This document shows, in pieces, positions 24,002-36,777 of a stretch of 64,000 nucleotides of DNA. This DNA is from Tilletia caries (taxonomy: Eukaryota; Basidiomycota; Exobasidiomycetes; Tilletiales; Tilletiaceae). Location: positions 1,302,001-1,366,000 of the forward strand of contig JALUTQ010000040.1 in assembly GCA_032718865.1 (NCBI GenBank), in the 5' to 3' direction. Every line of letters starts with the position of its first letter. Position 1 is the first letter of the stretch. The notes under the pieces are model-generated. The model ran no database searches. It was given only the letters and a program-made list of their open reading frames with translations, and had not been told where the DNA came from. The translations under genes and the position numbers were made by a program.

Positions 24002-25379
24002 GGCGACCATGGACTGTTTCTTGGTCAAATATCTTCGCTTCAGCGCACAGGAAAGGGATGATCTCGCTCGTATCTAGGACATCGAGCTACGAACACTGTA
24101 CTTGTACATCAGGCATCAGGCATCAGGTTTGGACAATGACTATACATATTCACCGTAGATACCTTCCCTCTCTCCTTCTCAAGCGTCGCTCGTTGCGGGT
24201 TCGTTCTGCACCTGTTTTGAGAACGGATAAAGCAGTTTTGCATTTCCTTGGTTTATGTGCCAAAGGGGGAGAGTTTTTCTTTCCGTGCCTCAAATAATGC
24301 TGGCTGCTGGGCGCTCGGATCGCACCTCGTCCCTGACAACGCTCACCTTGTTCCACTCGTGGTGAAGGAGGCCTCGGAGGGCCAAAGGCATCGCAGCTCG
24401 CGCCTCCAGGCAGCTGCTGCGGGCTGATCGCGTTGCTCAGATCGGCTGTTCAAAAGGCCCTCAGCATTCAATTGCGATGTTCCACACCCAATTCCGTGGC
24501 GGACCGATCGACGGACATGCAGGCCGTTGAGCTTGAGGTGCTTCCTCGCACAACGACACGCTTCTTGGCTGAGTGCAAAGCTCACTCATGTTAACGTATC
24601 CGCTTATGTGCGCTAACGGCTCTTCCCTTCTTTTGCACCCAAGCCATCCGGCCAAATATTATGAAGCGACGAAGGCGACGAAGGCGGTTGAGCCTTTTTC
24701 GTAGTTCAGGCCTCTCAGCTGTGATTGAACTTCGACAGGGCAGGAACAGACAGGCGACGGACCTGGTCGTCTCTACTTTTGTTCCTTCGTTCGCTGACCG
24801 CTGACTTTCTGCTATACCCGCCCCTGTCTTCAGTATTCAGTGCTCTCGAACGGCGCAGCTTGTCGTCAATGTTACGAGTTGGCGCCGCGGTAATCGTTCA
24901 GTGCGAGCTATCCAATTCCGCTCTGACCTATTCGGCCAAGACCCGGCTGCGCTTGCGCACTTCTTCGCCTGCATCCACGCCACCTGAGCGCCTGAGCGCT
25001 GAGCGAAAGCCGGTCAGCGCTTCGCTCCTTTCTCATCCCTAATCTTTGTTATAGTGTCTCCAGCTTACCTTCCACGACTCCCACCACGTCAGAAACTCTC
25101 TCCCTCCCTCTCTCTCAATCCCTCCCCTTTTCGATTTCTTCAGCCCTTCTCGTCAGAGAAAGGTACATCTTACGGTCGACATCGATCAAGCACAACGCTT
25201 CAATCACGGTAACCTCAAGGACATCCTAACTTTTCGAACGGAAACCAGCGCTCAGCATACCCTCAAGGAATACCTCACTGACAAATCGGCCCTCCTTACT
25301 TCAAACCTTCTTCCATCTCCTTTCGACTTCAGGTCGGACTCTTCCCCAGGAACAGCCAGCCAAGCCAACCTCGCCTTCA
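24002..25379. other. Intergenic region, no gene seen
   Basis: Holds a short CATCAGG tandem repeat near 24110-24130 and the pyrimidine-rich leader of the next gene (25080-25375). No domain-bearing frame. Confidence 0.5.
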
Positions 25380-26535
25380 ATGTCAAGCCTGTGCAAATCT
25401 CCCCTCCTCCTCATCTCTACGGCCATCTTCCTCGCGAGTGCCAATGTCGCCGCGGCCGCTGCAATGTCACAGGGCCCCTTGACCCCGCCTTCGTCTCCAC
25501 TGCTGGCAAGCGACATTGCCGCCTTTGGCGATTCTGATTCTCCTATGGCCCTGCCGCATGAGACTCACCCGGAGCAGATGTACAGCGGGGCATCAAGCGA
25601 TGACGACCATCACTGGATCCGATCGGCAGACTCGAGCGGTCTTGGCATCAACATGGACTACGTGCCCGCCTCGTCGCCCAAAGACAACACAGCAGCCTCC
25701 CACCACAGCGCCAGTGAACTCCTCTCCCCTCCTTCCTCTCCTCCTGCCAGCAAGCGCCATCTCAACGGATTCGGCTCATCACAGAGTGGAGCACAGCGCG
25801 CGAAGAATGAAGTGCGTGCTGAAGAAGCGATCAGGCACGGGACCTCCAATGCACCCCCACGCCTAACGAACCGCAGGAGGGGTAGCACAGATGTGCTCAC
25901 CGAGCAAGTAGGCGACGCTCCTGCTTCATCCTCTCAGCACAACTCTGCGGCGGACCTCGCGGAGCGATCCACAGCGAAGGCTGGCGGGTCGCAGAGTCAT
26001 GGTCCCGATGCCGGTAGTTCGGAGGGAGGCGGTCAGGCCGTCAGTACCAGGCAGGAGTCCGGTCTAGTCCGGCGACGCAGGTATGACGGCAAGGGCACAT
26101 ACGTGAGTGGCGCTTCATCATTTCCGAACGAAACCGAGTTGAAGGAAGTTGTGTTGACTTTCTTTTTTCTCGGAACGACGATGTAACAGTACCGCGTTGG
26201 AATGGGATCCTGTGGTTGGCACAACAACTCTGAGCAGTTCGTTGCAGCCATTTCAGCTGCACAGTACCATGCTGGCGGCTACTGTGGAAAGCAAGCTCGA
26301 GGTGAGGTCTCCTCCCATCCCCAACATCTTGCCATACTGCCGCACCACCTTGGACTGACCAGCGGGCTCTATTTTCTCTTTCGAAGTGTGTCACAGTGGA
26401 GGCTGCGTCAAAGTCAAGCTCGTTGACGAATGCCCTGGTTGCAATTACGGATCGCTGGATCTCTCACCTGCGGCGTTCCGTGCGCTTGCCCCTATGCGGG
26501 TGGGCGTGATCGACATCACCTGGTCCTTCGCGTAG
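25380..26535 (+). CDS. Secreted double-psi beta-barrel (RlpA/expansin-like) protein with disordered pro-region
   Basis: Three exons, 25380-26102, 26190-26301, 26387-26535, join in phase to give 327 residues. Residues 1-29 are a signal peptide ending in an Ala run. Residues 30-230 are Ser/Pro/Gly-rich without apparent fold. An Arg4 stretch at about 231-234 directly precedes the compact C-terminal domain (about 90 residues): YRVGMGSCGWHNN, AISAAQYH, CGKQARVCHSGGCVKVKLVDECPGC in pieces, then LDLSPAAFRALAP and a final VIDITWSF. This is the double-psi beta-barrel fold of RlpA, barwin/expansin and the fungal riboflavin-aldehyde-forming-enzyme-like proteins, including the conserved D-E-C-P-x-C and D-L-S motifs. 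Small secreted members act at cell walls or as effectors. The Arg cluster is a likely Kex2-type processing site, so the mature product may be the barrel alone (inference). Confidence 0.85.
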
Positions 26536-27911
26536 GGGCCAACGGTCCCCTTCTTGAGGCACTTTTCTTTCGACCTTCACATTCGCCTCACCTCTGCACT
26601 CTTCAGCCACGTTTTTGTTTCGGGCGTCCCACCTTTTTCCTTCGATTACTTCTTCCCTCCATTCACCAAATCCTCTCGGTCCCCTCAAGCAACTCTCGCA
26701 GACCAAATCGTACCAGGAACTTGCCCCAAAAAGAACGGAAGGGCCCGACGTCGCCTCTCTCGCCGCCTGGGTCCTTTCCTCTTTTCCCTTCAACCTAATC
26801 TCAGTTCTGTGGACTCCAGTTCCGGAACCAGCCAGAGGCTTGCATCTCTTTCTCTCGCCAGTATTCTCCCCGCAACGGTCCCGATCTCTGTGATCAAGTC
26901 ACTCAACCTAGACAGGCCCGTTCTCTTCGGCCGCCTTCGCGCTACCCGCCAACGGAACATGGCTGTAAACACGCCTATTAGCCTTGAGGGCCTTTATTCC
27001 CCCGACGATCTTTTCTCCGCCTTCACCACAACATCCAGCCCAGACGCGGCTTCCACGGGCCCTATAATCACAATCGTTACTTCATCCAGACAAGGGAGGG
27101 AGCCGGTCTTCTCCCACGCCCTCAAATCCCACACACTCTCCTTTCATCCCACACTCCTTTCAAATCCAAATCAATACCTCGTTTACCTGCCCTCAGGGCG
27201 ATACCTTCATATCGAGAGGGATACTTTGAACAGTTGTCTTTAAAGTGCGTAGTTATGTACCGAGGTCACCGATATGTATGTACACAGGGAAGGACATGGA
27301 CCAGACAGAGAGGAGTCGTACTTTGCTCGTCGGGGAACATTGTTGAAGAAGTGGCTCTCATAAAAGTCGAGCTGTGCTGCGGCGACCCCAGTCAGTCCAT
27401 TCTTCCACTCCTGAACATGAGCGACAGGAAGGATGAAGAAAATGTGCCAGGAGAGGAGAAGCGGAAGGAGGAGAGAGATGTAATTGTCCAGTTTAGGATC
27501 CACCTTTCTTTTCCCATGAAGTGAATGGGAAAGAAAACCGGGAGGTAGGGGTGGGGGGAGGGGGGTAAACACGGGATTCAAGAAATCGAGGGCGGGCTGG
27601 GGTATGGGGCCAGGTTGGACGAAGCTGGCTTGATGGGGAAGGCTTGTAGTATAGGTCGCGCACAATGCCGTGATTCGAGTCGGAAAGCGCTTGGTGAGGG
27701 GTATATCAGGGGGCAAGGTAGGTCACGCTGCGAGAACATCGAAAGGAGGCGACGAGAATTCCCTCTTTGGTGGGTGGAAGAGGGAGTAGACAGTGTGACC
27801 ATGGGGTGGTAAAGGAGAGCGGGAGGGGATCAGGTCGAGGCGGAACATGATGCTGACGGGAGGTGGAGGCGACGACGATGATGATGCTTGTTGTTCTGCT
27901 TGCGCGCATCG
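26536..27911. other. Convergent intergenic region, no gene seen
   Basis: Lies between the stops of two converging genes, so mostly 3' untranslated sequence. A 94-codon frame from an ATG at 26959 has no recognised domain. Poly-G/C tracts occur near 27540-27565. Confidence 0.45.
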
Positions 27912-29899
27912 TCATGTTTGAGGGAGATTTCGCGGCCCGGCCGGCGTTGTCCCACGAGCAAGCACTCTAGAAGAAGGAGGAGTGAGTTGTCCGACCGCAC
28001 CATCATCTTTCCCTTCCGGTCCCTTGTGCCCTTCTGTCGGAAGCGCCGCCACTCCGGGATTCTCGGAGCTCGGCTTCCGCGGTACCGGCGTCGTCTTGCT
28101 GCGCTTCGTCCTTGTTGATCCCGTAGGAGTGGTTGGTGGTGAGATCACGGGAGGCGGACCCGCAGGGATGGGCGCGTCCGACAAGGCCGTCTTCTGATTG
28201 GGAGCACCTTCGACCCGTGCTTTTCCCAGTTCGACCTCGTGTATGTTGCCAGAGAGCTTTTGCTGTTGAGCGCTGTTGAAACTGCCCGCCGAAGACGCGA
28301 TTGAAGGTCCGGCCGAGCGGGAGAGACCCATGGGTACAGATGAGAGCAGCGAGGGTGGCCCAAGAGACGCAGAAGAAGAAGAAGGGAGTGCGGAAAGGGG
28401 TGATTGGGGCATAGGCTCTAAGCCACGACCGACAAGGACGGGAGACCCAATCACCATATCGACGCTTAAACTCGCACCATTTCCAGGCGCGGCAGACGCA
28501 CGAGAAGAACGCCCACCCGTCTTCCCTGGTGAGCCTGACCCTGCACCGCCGAACAGTCGCCGGGGACTCTTTGCACTCGCACTGAGGCTCCGACCCAGAC
28601 TCACGCCCCCGCCGCTACCGCTGCTCGCCTTCTCACCACCTGAGCGCTTGTTCTTCGGGGGAGTGGATGTTGCTGCCGTTGCTGTTGCCGCTAGCGCAGC
28701 GGCTGCGGCGGCCCGTTCCGCTCCTCCTCCCCTGTGAGCCACGAAGGCGGTAGTGTCCTGCTCCTCATCCGAGTCGGAAGGCATGAGCAGGTCCTCTGCG
28801 CAAGTCCCGTCTTCAGTTACTGGGAGACGGTTGAGTGGTTTGGAGACACCCGTGAGATCCTCGGGTCGGACATTGGCAGGCGGCGGCCGAGAGAGGCCAA
28901 GAACGAAGTGATCTTGGTGAGTGATCATGAATTCGAGCGCTTCGACTGCAATCTTGTGTTCGGCAGGGTTCTGAAGGTGGGATGGGTGAGAGAAGATGCC
29001 GGGTTGAAAAATGACGGCGAGGTCTGTAGGGATAGTACCGCAACGAGTTCGGGAAGTGATCAGTGGACGGGGCCATACAATTTGGAAGAGACATCAGACT
29101 TACTGCTAGGCGGCATGAGATTCTTGTCGGACTCGCGTGCAAAAACGGCGAGCAGGTCGAGGACGTAGAGGAGGAGATACTGATTTGCAGCAGGCATCGA
29201 AGTGATGAGCAGCCGGTAGGTGCGGATGGCCGAATCGACGTCAAAGGGCTGTTTTATCATTATGTTTTTGAACTCGGAGTAGAGACTGAGGGGCACGATG
29301 GGCTCCGGCATGTGGTTGAGATATCTGCGCAAGACGGAAGCAGCGTCATGCACGCTGTACTTGGTCCAGTCGACATTTTTGCCGTAACGAGGAGGCGAGT
29401 CGAAGACGTCCTGGAGCTCCTTCATGCGCTTCTGGGAACCTGCGATGCGGAAGACTCCCTCGACCTGTGTCGCGTTTTCCTTGAGGAAAAGGCCGACTTT
29501 GGCGACGACGACTGGGATGTATCCCCATATGTACTCCTGGCCATCTTCGGCCGCCATGGAGATGGCTACGGATGCATACTTAAGAGAGGTCCGCAGGGGC
29601 ACGCCAAAGACGCCGCCTGGTTTGCCCATGCCTGATCCGGCTGGACCGGGCAGACCTGCGGAGGCTGCGGCGGCGGCGGCAGCGGCTGGATTTATTGTTG
29701 TTGTTGCCAGGGCTGCGGCCGCGGCAGCTGTTGGGGATGACGATGATATTCCTGAGGGCTGCTGCTTGTTCTTTGAGGATGTGAAAGCCGACCACCAAGC
29801 CTTGAGGGACTGCTTAGTGCGCTCCTTGTCTTCGTCGGAGGTGTTCATACTGAAGCCGCTCTCGCCCGCCTGGCTTCCTGCTCCGGATGCTGGCGGCAT
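27912..29899 (-). CDS. Rho GTPase-activating protein, Sac7/Bag7-like
   Basis: Two exons on the minus strand, 29899-29104 and 29023-27912, phase 1, 635 residues, 80-nt intron. An Ala-rich N-terminal stretch (about 58-80) precedes a RhoGAP domain at about residues 95-305. The arginine finger is R151 in GVFRIAGSQKRMKELQ. It is followed by the Sac7-type block YGKNVDWTKYSVHDAASVLR, RYLNHMPEPIVPL, and across the splice NLAVIFQPGIFSHP, the usual end of fungal Sac7/Bag7 GAP domains. These proteins stimulate GTP hydrolysis by Rho1 and restrain cell-wall-integrity and actin signalling. The C-terminal half is Ser/Pro/Gly-rich and basic, a probable regulatory and phosphorylation region. ATG 29899 is the first in frame with a sensible N-terminus. 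Confidence 0.9.
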
Positions 29900-31995
29900 G
29901 CTCTACTCTGCTCTGCTGTGCTTTGCTTGCCTGCCTGCTTGGTTGCGCGCGGGGAGCGTGGGAATTCAGACTGCGGATGGATGCGATCGTCGTTGTCCGT
30001 GTCAAGCAGAAGCATCGATGAGAGCGGCGTCGATGATGCGTCGGCAGTCGGCAGTCGGCTGCGAACAAGGTGGGTGAATCAAATGCCAGCTTCGGTCGGA
30101 TAAAGTGCTTGCGCTATGATCTCAAAAACGTAGTGATCAAAGCTTTTCAAAAACCTGGAGACTGGCGCAACTCTGAAAACTTCCAAGTTTTTCACATTAT
30201 GGCCAAACAAACAAACCCGATACGCTACGGCCTATACGACTCACTGACTTTAGACTAACTATAACAAAGTGATTAATATGAGATGTTCGAGGAATCGAGT
30301 ACCACGCAGTCGTAGAGCCCCCACACACTCATCCCTATCACATCCCAGCCCCTCCCGCGTCCATTTGGACTATCATGAACTCTCTCTCCCATCTCGCACC
30401 ACTCCTTCCCGTGTTCCACGAGCTCCTAATCATGCTCAGGCCTATAACTTTCATAGGCGCTACGCCCGGAAATAGTAAATGGTTAAGTCTGTGTGATCTA
30501 CACGAGTTCTCCATGGGCGTCTCGCTCCTATCTGCAATGTCTCTCTATCTTTTGGGCTTGACGTATGGCCCCACTCAGAAGTACACATCTTATCATAGCT
30601 TTGCATAAACCAGTCCCCTTCCCCCGCCGGGAAACCCTCCAACTTCGAGATATGCGGAAGTGAAGCTGTGTCTTGATGATGTCGCTGACGCAGACATGCA
30701 AGAGCATGCCTCTGAGCATTTAGCGAACGCTTGGGACAACCTCCTCCCTTCCCCTTTCTCGAGGCGTACCCTCACACCTTCTTCAGTGTTGAATTGACTC
30801 CTCGCGCGTGCAGCGCATAGGTCTCTGGAGAGGAGGACATGGCTAAGATTACATCCAGCCTTCCTCTTCCTCTTCCTCGAGATGTGGTGGTGGTGAAGGT
30901 AGCATAAATGTGGACGGGAACGAACGTTGCATCGGCATTACAAGAAAGAAAGGGAGCAGTACAATAGTTATGGGGTGAGTGTCTCAGAAGTAGTAAGGTA
31001 GCAGAGGCAGACGTCAGCGCCCATGGGCAGCTGGTCGAGCAATGTGAAGACGAAAGAAGTTCTCGACAACAGGAGGCAGGAGGAGACGAGATGGAACAGG
31101 AAAGACACTAGGAAGCTTAAGTGAAGAAGAAACTCTATGGTAGTTTGGTGTGGGGAACGAGGAGAAGGGGGCCTTTGAAGTATGTTATTTGGAAGCGATT
31201 GTCTTGAGTTTGGCGTGATCTGTACAGGAGAAGGGAAGCAGGCAGGGGGGGGAGGGGGGGGGGAAGCAACGAGCCGCAAAGTTGGCAACGAACAGCACCA
31301 GGGCAGCAACGCAGCAAGAACGTCAAGCGCACGAGAAAGGACGGCGTATCCTACCACCTTGTACTTTGCCTTCGCCGCATCGGGTCGGGTCGGGCAGCTT
31401 GACGCCACCGTATGTTCCCGACGATACGTTCGAGACGCTGTTGAATGTTGTTGTGCTGCCCTTATGTGGACGCCGGCCCAATCACGGATGCTGTTGGTGA
31501 TGTTTGAGCCATAAATGGTAATAGCTGCTGTGATATGTTGTTGCCGCTGCTCCTAATATCGCTGCTGGTAGTGAGTTTTGATGATGAGGATGCCCAAGGC
31601 GAGCCAAGCATAGGTGCGCCGAGGTGAAGGCCTTTGAGAATGACGGTGACGAGGAACAGGAAGAGTCCGTTACTGACGACAGGTTGCTTCGTCTTGACGG
31701 CGCTGTGGTGTACTGGTATACTGAAATGCAATATGGTCTGGTGCTGTGTCTTGGATGTGTGTGAGTGATGATGTTTTGTCGAACGGAGCTGGTGACAGAC
31801 TTCATCTATCTTTTGGTGACGTCTAGCGGCTTCTTGGAACGGTGTTGTCGAGAATAAAGATGACGCCCATTGGGTGAATCTGACGGAGGACGGTGCAGGT
31901 GGACGATGATGGAGCAGCATCTGCGAGACGTCCGCTGCGGCTCTTGCTACCGGCGCATCTGCCCCCGTGGGAAGCCCAGTTGATAGCCGCGCTGG
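29900..31995. other. Intergenic region, no gene seen
   Basis: Between the RhoGAP start and the GATA factor stop, both on the minus strand. The part right of about 30900 is probably 3' untranslated sequence of the GATA gene. A G-rich tract lies near 31243-31263. Minus-strand frames at 30968-31408 and 31462-31920 show no domain or splice logic. Confidence 0.45.
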
Positions 31996-34900
31996 TCATT
32001 TCGGAAGCCTGCTCTCGTTCGACCGATCCTCCTGCTGGTGCTGTTCAGAGACGCTACTCCGCACATCGGAGACGTGAGAGCGGCGACTGATGTCCCCGTG
32101 CGCAGACCAGGGCCCGAGCGCTTGATAGCTTGGCTGTTGCAAGCTGTCGCCCACCGTAGCAACAGCACCGTGTGATGCGCCAGCTGACCAAGGGGTCGCA
32201 GACAAGCCGCCATGCCCCAAGAAAAAGGGCTGCGGTCCTGGGACCGGCGGCTGTCGCTGCTGCCGATGCTGGTGTTGCAGCTGATCCTGGAGCAGCAGCT
32301 GGTGATGATGATGTGAATGGTTTGATGGTGAGGGTCTAAACCCAAGTACAGGTGGACCCGTTGCGACTGGGCCTTCTTGAAGGACAGGGCCGCCAAAGAT
32401 GTCACCTCGCGAAGTAGACGCAAAGCTAGAGCTGCCCGCAATCGAAAATCGTTCCGCGCTCAGCAGTGCTGTAGGATGCGGCCCTCCTCTTGAGGAGAGG
32501 TGTGGGTACGAAGCTGAACCACCAGAATGCTGCTGCAAATAACCTGCACCTTGAGGACTAGGTGCGGTAGAAACGGGAGCGCTGCGAGCAGCTCGGCCGT
32601 CCAGGAATGAGGCGATCGGAGACCAACTCGAGAAAGCAGGCCCCGCTGTCGCCTCACTTTGTAGATATGTAGAGTTTTGAGGAGCGGCTGACCAGTCGGC
32701 GCTGGCGTCGCCTTCATCCGAAGATATTTCCGACTCTTTCGATGGACCCGCATCGGATGCCGACCGCTGCATGTCCGCAGTAGCCAGACCGAATAACGAT
32801 CTCATTTGTCCTCCATCGGATTGCTGTCCAGCAGCACCTTTCTTGCGTTTCTGTGTAGATGGCAGCGGACGGGAGAGATGAAAATTGGGATGGCGTTAGT
32901 CCAGCTCGTGACCTTGTCTATGGAAGGCGGATCGACATCAATCCCTGATCGACAACCTCACCATTTTAGCGAACAGCAAGCCGCATGCATTGCAAAGCGT
33001 ACGAGGACCGACCGGACCTCTCCGCCATTCTGGTGTCTCGGTCGCTCCACATCCCAAACACTTCTGATGCCGCTCATCGTAACGCTTTCTGACTCGTTTC
33101 TGCATGGGACCGGGGATGAGATCATAGGCAGAGGAGATTGGGAGTGTAAGCGCAAGCATAGACTCAGACACATAAACTTGCTGAGTGTACACGCTCACCA
33201 TTCTAGAACCGGTCGTCCTCCGCCGGGATAGGAGTTCGTTGTACCCTGGTGAGCCACTAGCGATTTCTGAGTCCGGATCGGTAGCCGGGCGCTTGGGCGG
33301 TCCCATGAGCTGTGGGCTTCCTGTCGTTCTGGACGGTGGTCCGCTTCTTGTAGAACTGGGCACAGATGAGGAGGGCAGGATAAACGCTGCGGACAGTGGT
33401 TGCAACGCATATTCGTTCCCGAACGAGGATGTTCCGTCATATGGCAGATCAAGAAGCTCTTGAGGCCCAGTCAAGCCGAGCTGCGAGTGTATAGGCGGCT
33501 CTTGGGACAGGTGAGGAAGTGTTGCCGAGCCAGAGGTGCTGCCACGAGTATGGGCTTGGGAGAACGTTGTGCTCATCGGCCCGGAGAGGTAAGAGTTCGA
33601 CTGCTGAACATCGTTCTCAGCAGCAGATGACGACGCTGCGACAGAGCCGAAATGATGAGCGCGAGTCGGTAATCGCGATGGGTGCCTAGATTGACTATCG
33701 TTGACGCTTTGGAGGTGAGGAAGAAGGGAGAAAGTCTGTGACAGGAGAAATACGTAGAAGAGTGGTGTATGAGCGCAAGTCAAATACATCACGGGCAAGA
33801 TCGTCGGCTCACCTCCAGCTCGTGCGCTTCTTCATTTGGAGCCTGCTTGCCCTTCGATTCTTTTGTTGATTGATTGTAGCCTTCAGGCAGATGCCGCGAG
33901 TGAGAATGCGTCGCAAGGCTGAGTAGGGCGGTGTGGTGAGTGTTCGGCGTACTCCTAAGGTTAAGACTGCGAACGCTGTGGATCTGGGAATTGCGTAGAG
34001 GTGGCAGGATGGATGAGATGGACGGCAGCTGGCGCTCGTCCCCGTCTCGAGAACGGCCCGTGTAGTTCTGGAAAGGGATAATACCCGAGCTCGGGCCAGC
34101 TTGGCCTGTTGCAGAACCAGCCTCGGCGACACGATTCGAACTTTGGAAAGGCAAAGATGAGGACGTCGAGCAAGTACCGGCTGCTGGCGTCGGCGCACGG
34201 GCATGATGCAATCGGCTCGTCCAGGAAGCTAACGATGGTAGCTGCGTGCCAAGCATGCTCGAATGCAAGGATGACTGCCCACTTCCCTGGGTCAGGAAGC
34301 TTGAAGAGGAAGGCTGAAGGACCTCCATAGTCGAAGTCGTGAGGAGAGGTGAGGTATGTGATGTCGCTTGTGCCAAATTGCTTGGCTGGAGAGACGCGTG
34401 ACCTTGGGCGTCCTTTTGTTCGTGTGCGCCTGTCATGCCCAGACGCCTTTGCGTCTCAGTTGACGTTGACAATCGCCTTTTGGAGATGCTGGTTGAGCAG
34501 TCAGACGTTCTCGAACCTCCCTCGGGTGAACAAAGCGATCTCGGCGGCACGTATGGAGTTTGCTGACTGTCGTCTCGCTGTGCGTAGGTTGAGAGCGAAG
34601 GCCAGAAGTGAAGTGCAGCAAAGTAGCCGTAGCTGGGCCGACCGAACGTTGTTGAATGATTATTGTGGTATGCCAGGGAGGTTGTCGACGCAGGCCTGGC
34701 GGAAGCGTTCGCGGGTACGATACGTCGGGACCGTTGTTGACAAAGGTACTGAGAGAATCAAGAGGGATCTGCAGCAAACCTGCAACCGATGGTGGATGAG
34801 ATCGTCTTGTGTGAGGATGGTGGACTTGCGGACGTGAAGGCGATCCTTTTATCAGGGCGCTTGTTGCTTCAACTCAAGGATCTTCCGCCCCTTTCTGCAA

Positions 34901-35074
34901 CAAGAAATGAAGGAAGCGCGAAGATTCCAGCCAACGCAAAGGAACGAGATGAGGTAGAGCTGTAGATGAGGATCGGTAACTGCATAGGACGGAGAGGGAT
35001 AGATGGAGTGTCACAGCCGGCGCAGCGGATGAGATACAACTAACCTTCGCCCCCGACGATATGAAGTGGGTCAT
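31996..35074 (-). CDS. GATA-type zinc-finger transcription factor, NsdD-like
   Basis: Minus-strand exons 34748-33813, 33735-33199, 33099-32962 and 32850-31996 join in phase (introns 77, 99, 111 nt). A 10-codon first exon at 35074-35045 (ATG, donor GTTAGT) would join in phase across a 296-nt intron; this start is uncertain, and the first internal ATG is at 34436. With it the protein is about 831 residues. One zinc finger, CX2CX18CX2C at about residues 515-540 ([20 protein letters not shown] then [12 protein letters not shown]), has the 18-residue loop of NsdD/SUB-1 and WC-2-type factors and is followed by a basic KRKK tail. No PAS domain is visible, favouring NsdD over WC-2. NsdD orthologues control sexual and asexual development and light responses. 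The rest is Ser/Gln/His-rich, probably disordered activation sequence. Confidence 0.83.
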
Positions 35075-35481
35075 AGACAGGGAAGGTGCCTGAGGTCGGG
35101 TAGTGTAACATCACTGGAAGTCTGGAAGAAAAAGAGATGGAAAAGGAGACAGCCGTGAGTTGGTTTTGACTGCGGGAGATGACCGATGACAGCAGTCAGG
35201 GATAATACTGACAGGCATCAGAAGATGTTAGTGCAGACCTAACTCGTCCCGTCGTCGATTCCCACTCGAGCCGATCGCAACCTCAGGCCTCAGGCACACA
35301 GCGGAAGGTGCAAAAGGTCGTGAGACTGTCAAGTGTCAGACACTTCTCCGACCATGACGCTCAGGGGAAAATGAAGTGAATACATACGCCGCGGGCACGT
35401 ATGTAGATGAGGGCGGGATACGCCACACTACTGCCGGGACGGCTGCAACAAGAACCCCTGGATGAAATAATGAATCTTGTT

Positions 35482-35583
35482 CCTCCTTACCGAGTTCTTA
35501 AGAGGTCTGAGCACCACGGCAGTCTTCCATTTGGGGGGCTCCTCCTTATACCGGGTTCTTGAGGCCTGAACACCACGGCAGTC
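35482..35583 (+). repeat. Imperfect direct repeat, two copies of about 42 bp
   Basis: Copies at 35482-35524 and 35542-35583 share CTCCTTA, a GTTCTT core and the 3' block CACCACGGCAGTC, with a few substitutions and an indel. Function unknown. Confidence 0.75.
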
Positions 35584-36180
35584 GTCGCCGAGCCGACATG
35601 ATGCATGATTTCCTTAACAGCACTCGCAGCTTGGCCTCTCCCGCTTCCCCGGATCCAGCGAGCCGATGTTCAGGCGCTGCGCGCTCCAGGCTCCTAATGT
35701 ACTTATTTCCGGGCTTCAGTCCGACCCTCGTCCCTCGCCGCAATCAAAGGCTTCCTGAGACGATATAATCTGCAGCTCGCAGAGCGAGACTGTTTGAGAA
35801 GTGATGATGACTCACTAAGCCACTAGTCGGCAGTCGCTGGTCACTAGTCACTATTATGTAGCGATACGTTGAATAATTGAGAGCGAGCGGATGAGCTGTG
35901 AGCAATGAGTAATGAGCATGAAGCAGGAGGTGTATATACGCAGCGATAGACGCACATCACGATGCGTGATGGAGGCACAAAACTTCGGTTCGGTTCGATT
36001 CGTTCGGCTCAGGCTCAGGCTCCGGCTCCGACCCTGCCTTGAGTACCTATATTTCATTGCACCATACACAAAATAACGCATGCTGACGCGAAGCAAGAGG
36101 CTTGGCGCTCAGATCAGATCTCACACGAGACAGACGATCAGTGCTGTGAGCTGTCAACCACTCTATACTAGCCTCATATT

Positions 36181-36282
36181 ATCAGGCGTGCTGTCGCGGT
36201 GTAAATGCGGCGTGAATTTCTTGTCGAGCCGACTTGAAATGGAAGTGAGTGCACTTCTGTGCTGTGCGATAGCACGCCTGAT
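36181..36282 (+). repeat. Foldback (MITE-like) repeat, copy A
   Basis: Arms ATCAGGCGTGCTGTCGC and GCGATAGCACGCCTGAT are inverted with one mismatch (17 bp each) and enclose 68 bp. The enclosed part holds a 28-bp core (36220-36247) that recurs exactly, in opposite orientation, in copy B. No clear target duplication. Confidence 0.7.
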
Positions 36283-36777
36283 GCCAAATGTAAGGACTCA
36301 CCTTGACCGACAGCCCGATGAGCAACTTAGCGAAATCCACCAAAATCCACCGCTCACCACAGCAGCCAGCAGCAGGCAGCTTCACCAACACTCAGTAATC
36401 AGCATCAGCCATCATCCTAGGGCATTTCGCCGGTGATTCAAACTCTAAGTTACTGTCTCATTGTGTGATTTGGGCAAGAAGAAGTCAATGGCGCTGTACC
36501 AGATATACCCACTCAACAGGCCCAAAGTGAGCTGTGGAGTCAAGAGGTCAGCTTCAGAGACCTGTGCCGCTGCCAGCAACGAGCGCGCTCGTGCACAAAG
36601 CGATGGTCATCGAGTAACTTGCGAGGCGAGGGTACGATCAGGGAGGTGTTTGATGCTCGAGCGTGATGGATTACTGAGGATGCTGCTGGTGAAGCTGCTG
36701 GCTGTGGTGAGTGGATTTCGTGAATTCCGCTAAGTTGCGGATCTGGCTGTCGGTCAAGGTGAGTCCTTGTCTTTGCG

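Noticed and set aside
26554..27243. 229-codon plus-strand frame after the double-psi barrel gene
   Set aside because: It does not begin with ATG, has no domain and lies in 3' sequence between convergent genes. The inner ATG at 26959 gives only 94 featureless residues.
27240..27716. 158-codon minus-strand frame
   Set aside because: Pro/Leu-rich composition downstream of the RhoGAP stop; most likely 3' untranslated sequence.
30968..31920. Minus-strand frames downstream of the GATA factor
   Set aside because: No domain and no splice-compatible joins; probably 3' untranslated sequence.
36461..36733. 90-codon plus-strand frame in the gene-poor region
   Set aside because: No domain, no splice partners, and surrounded by repeat sequence.
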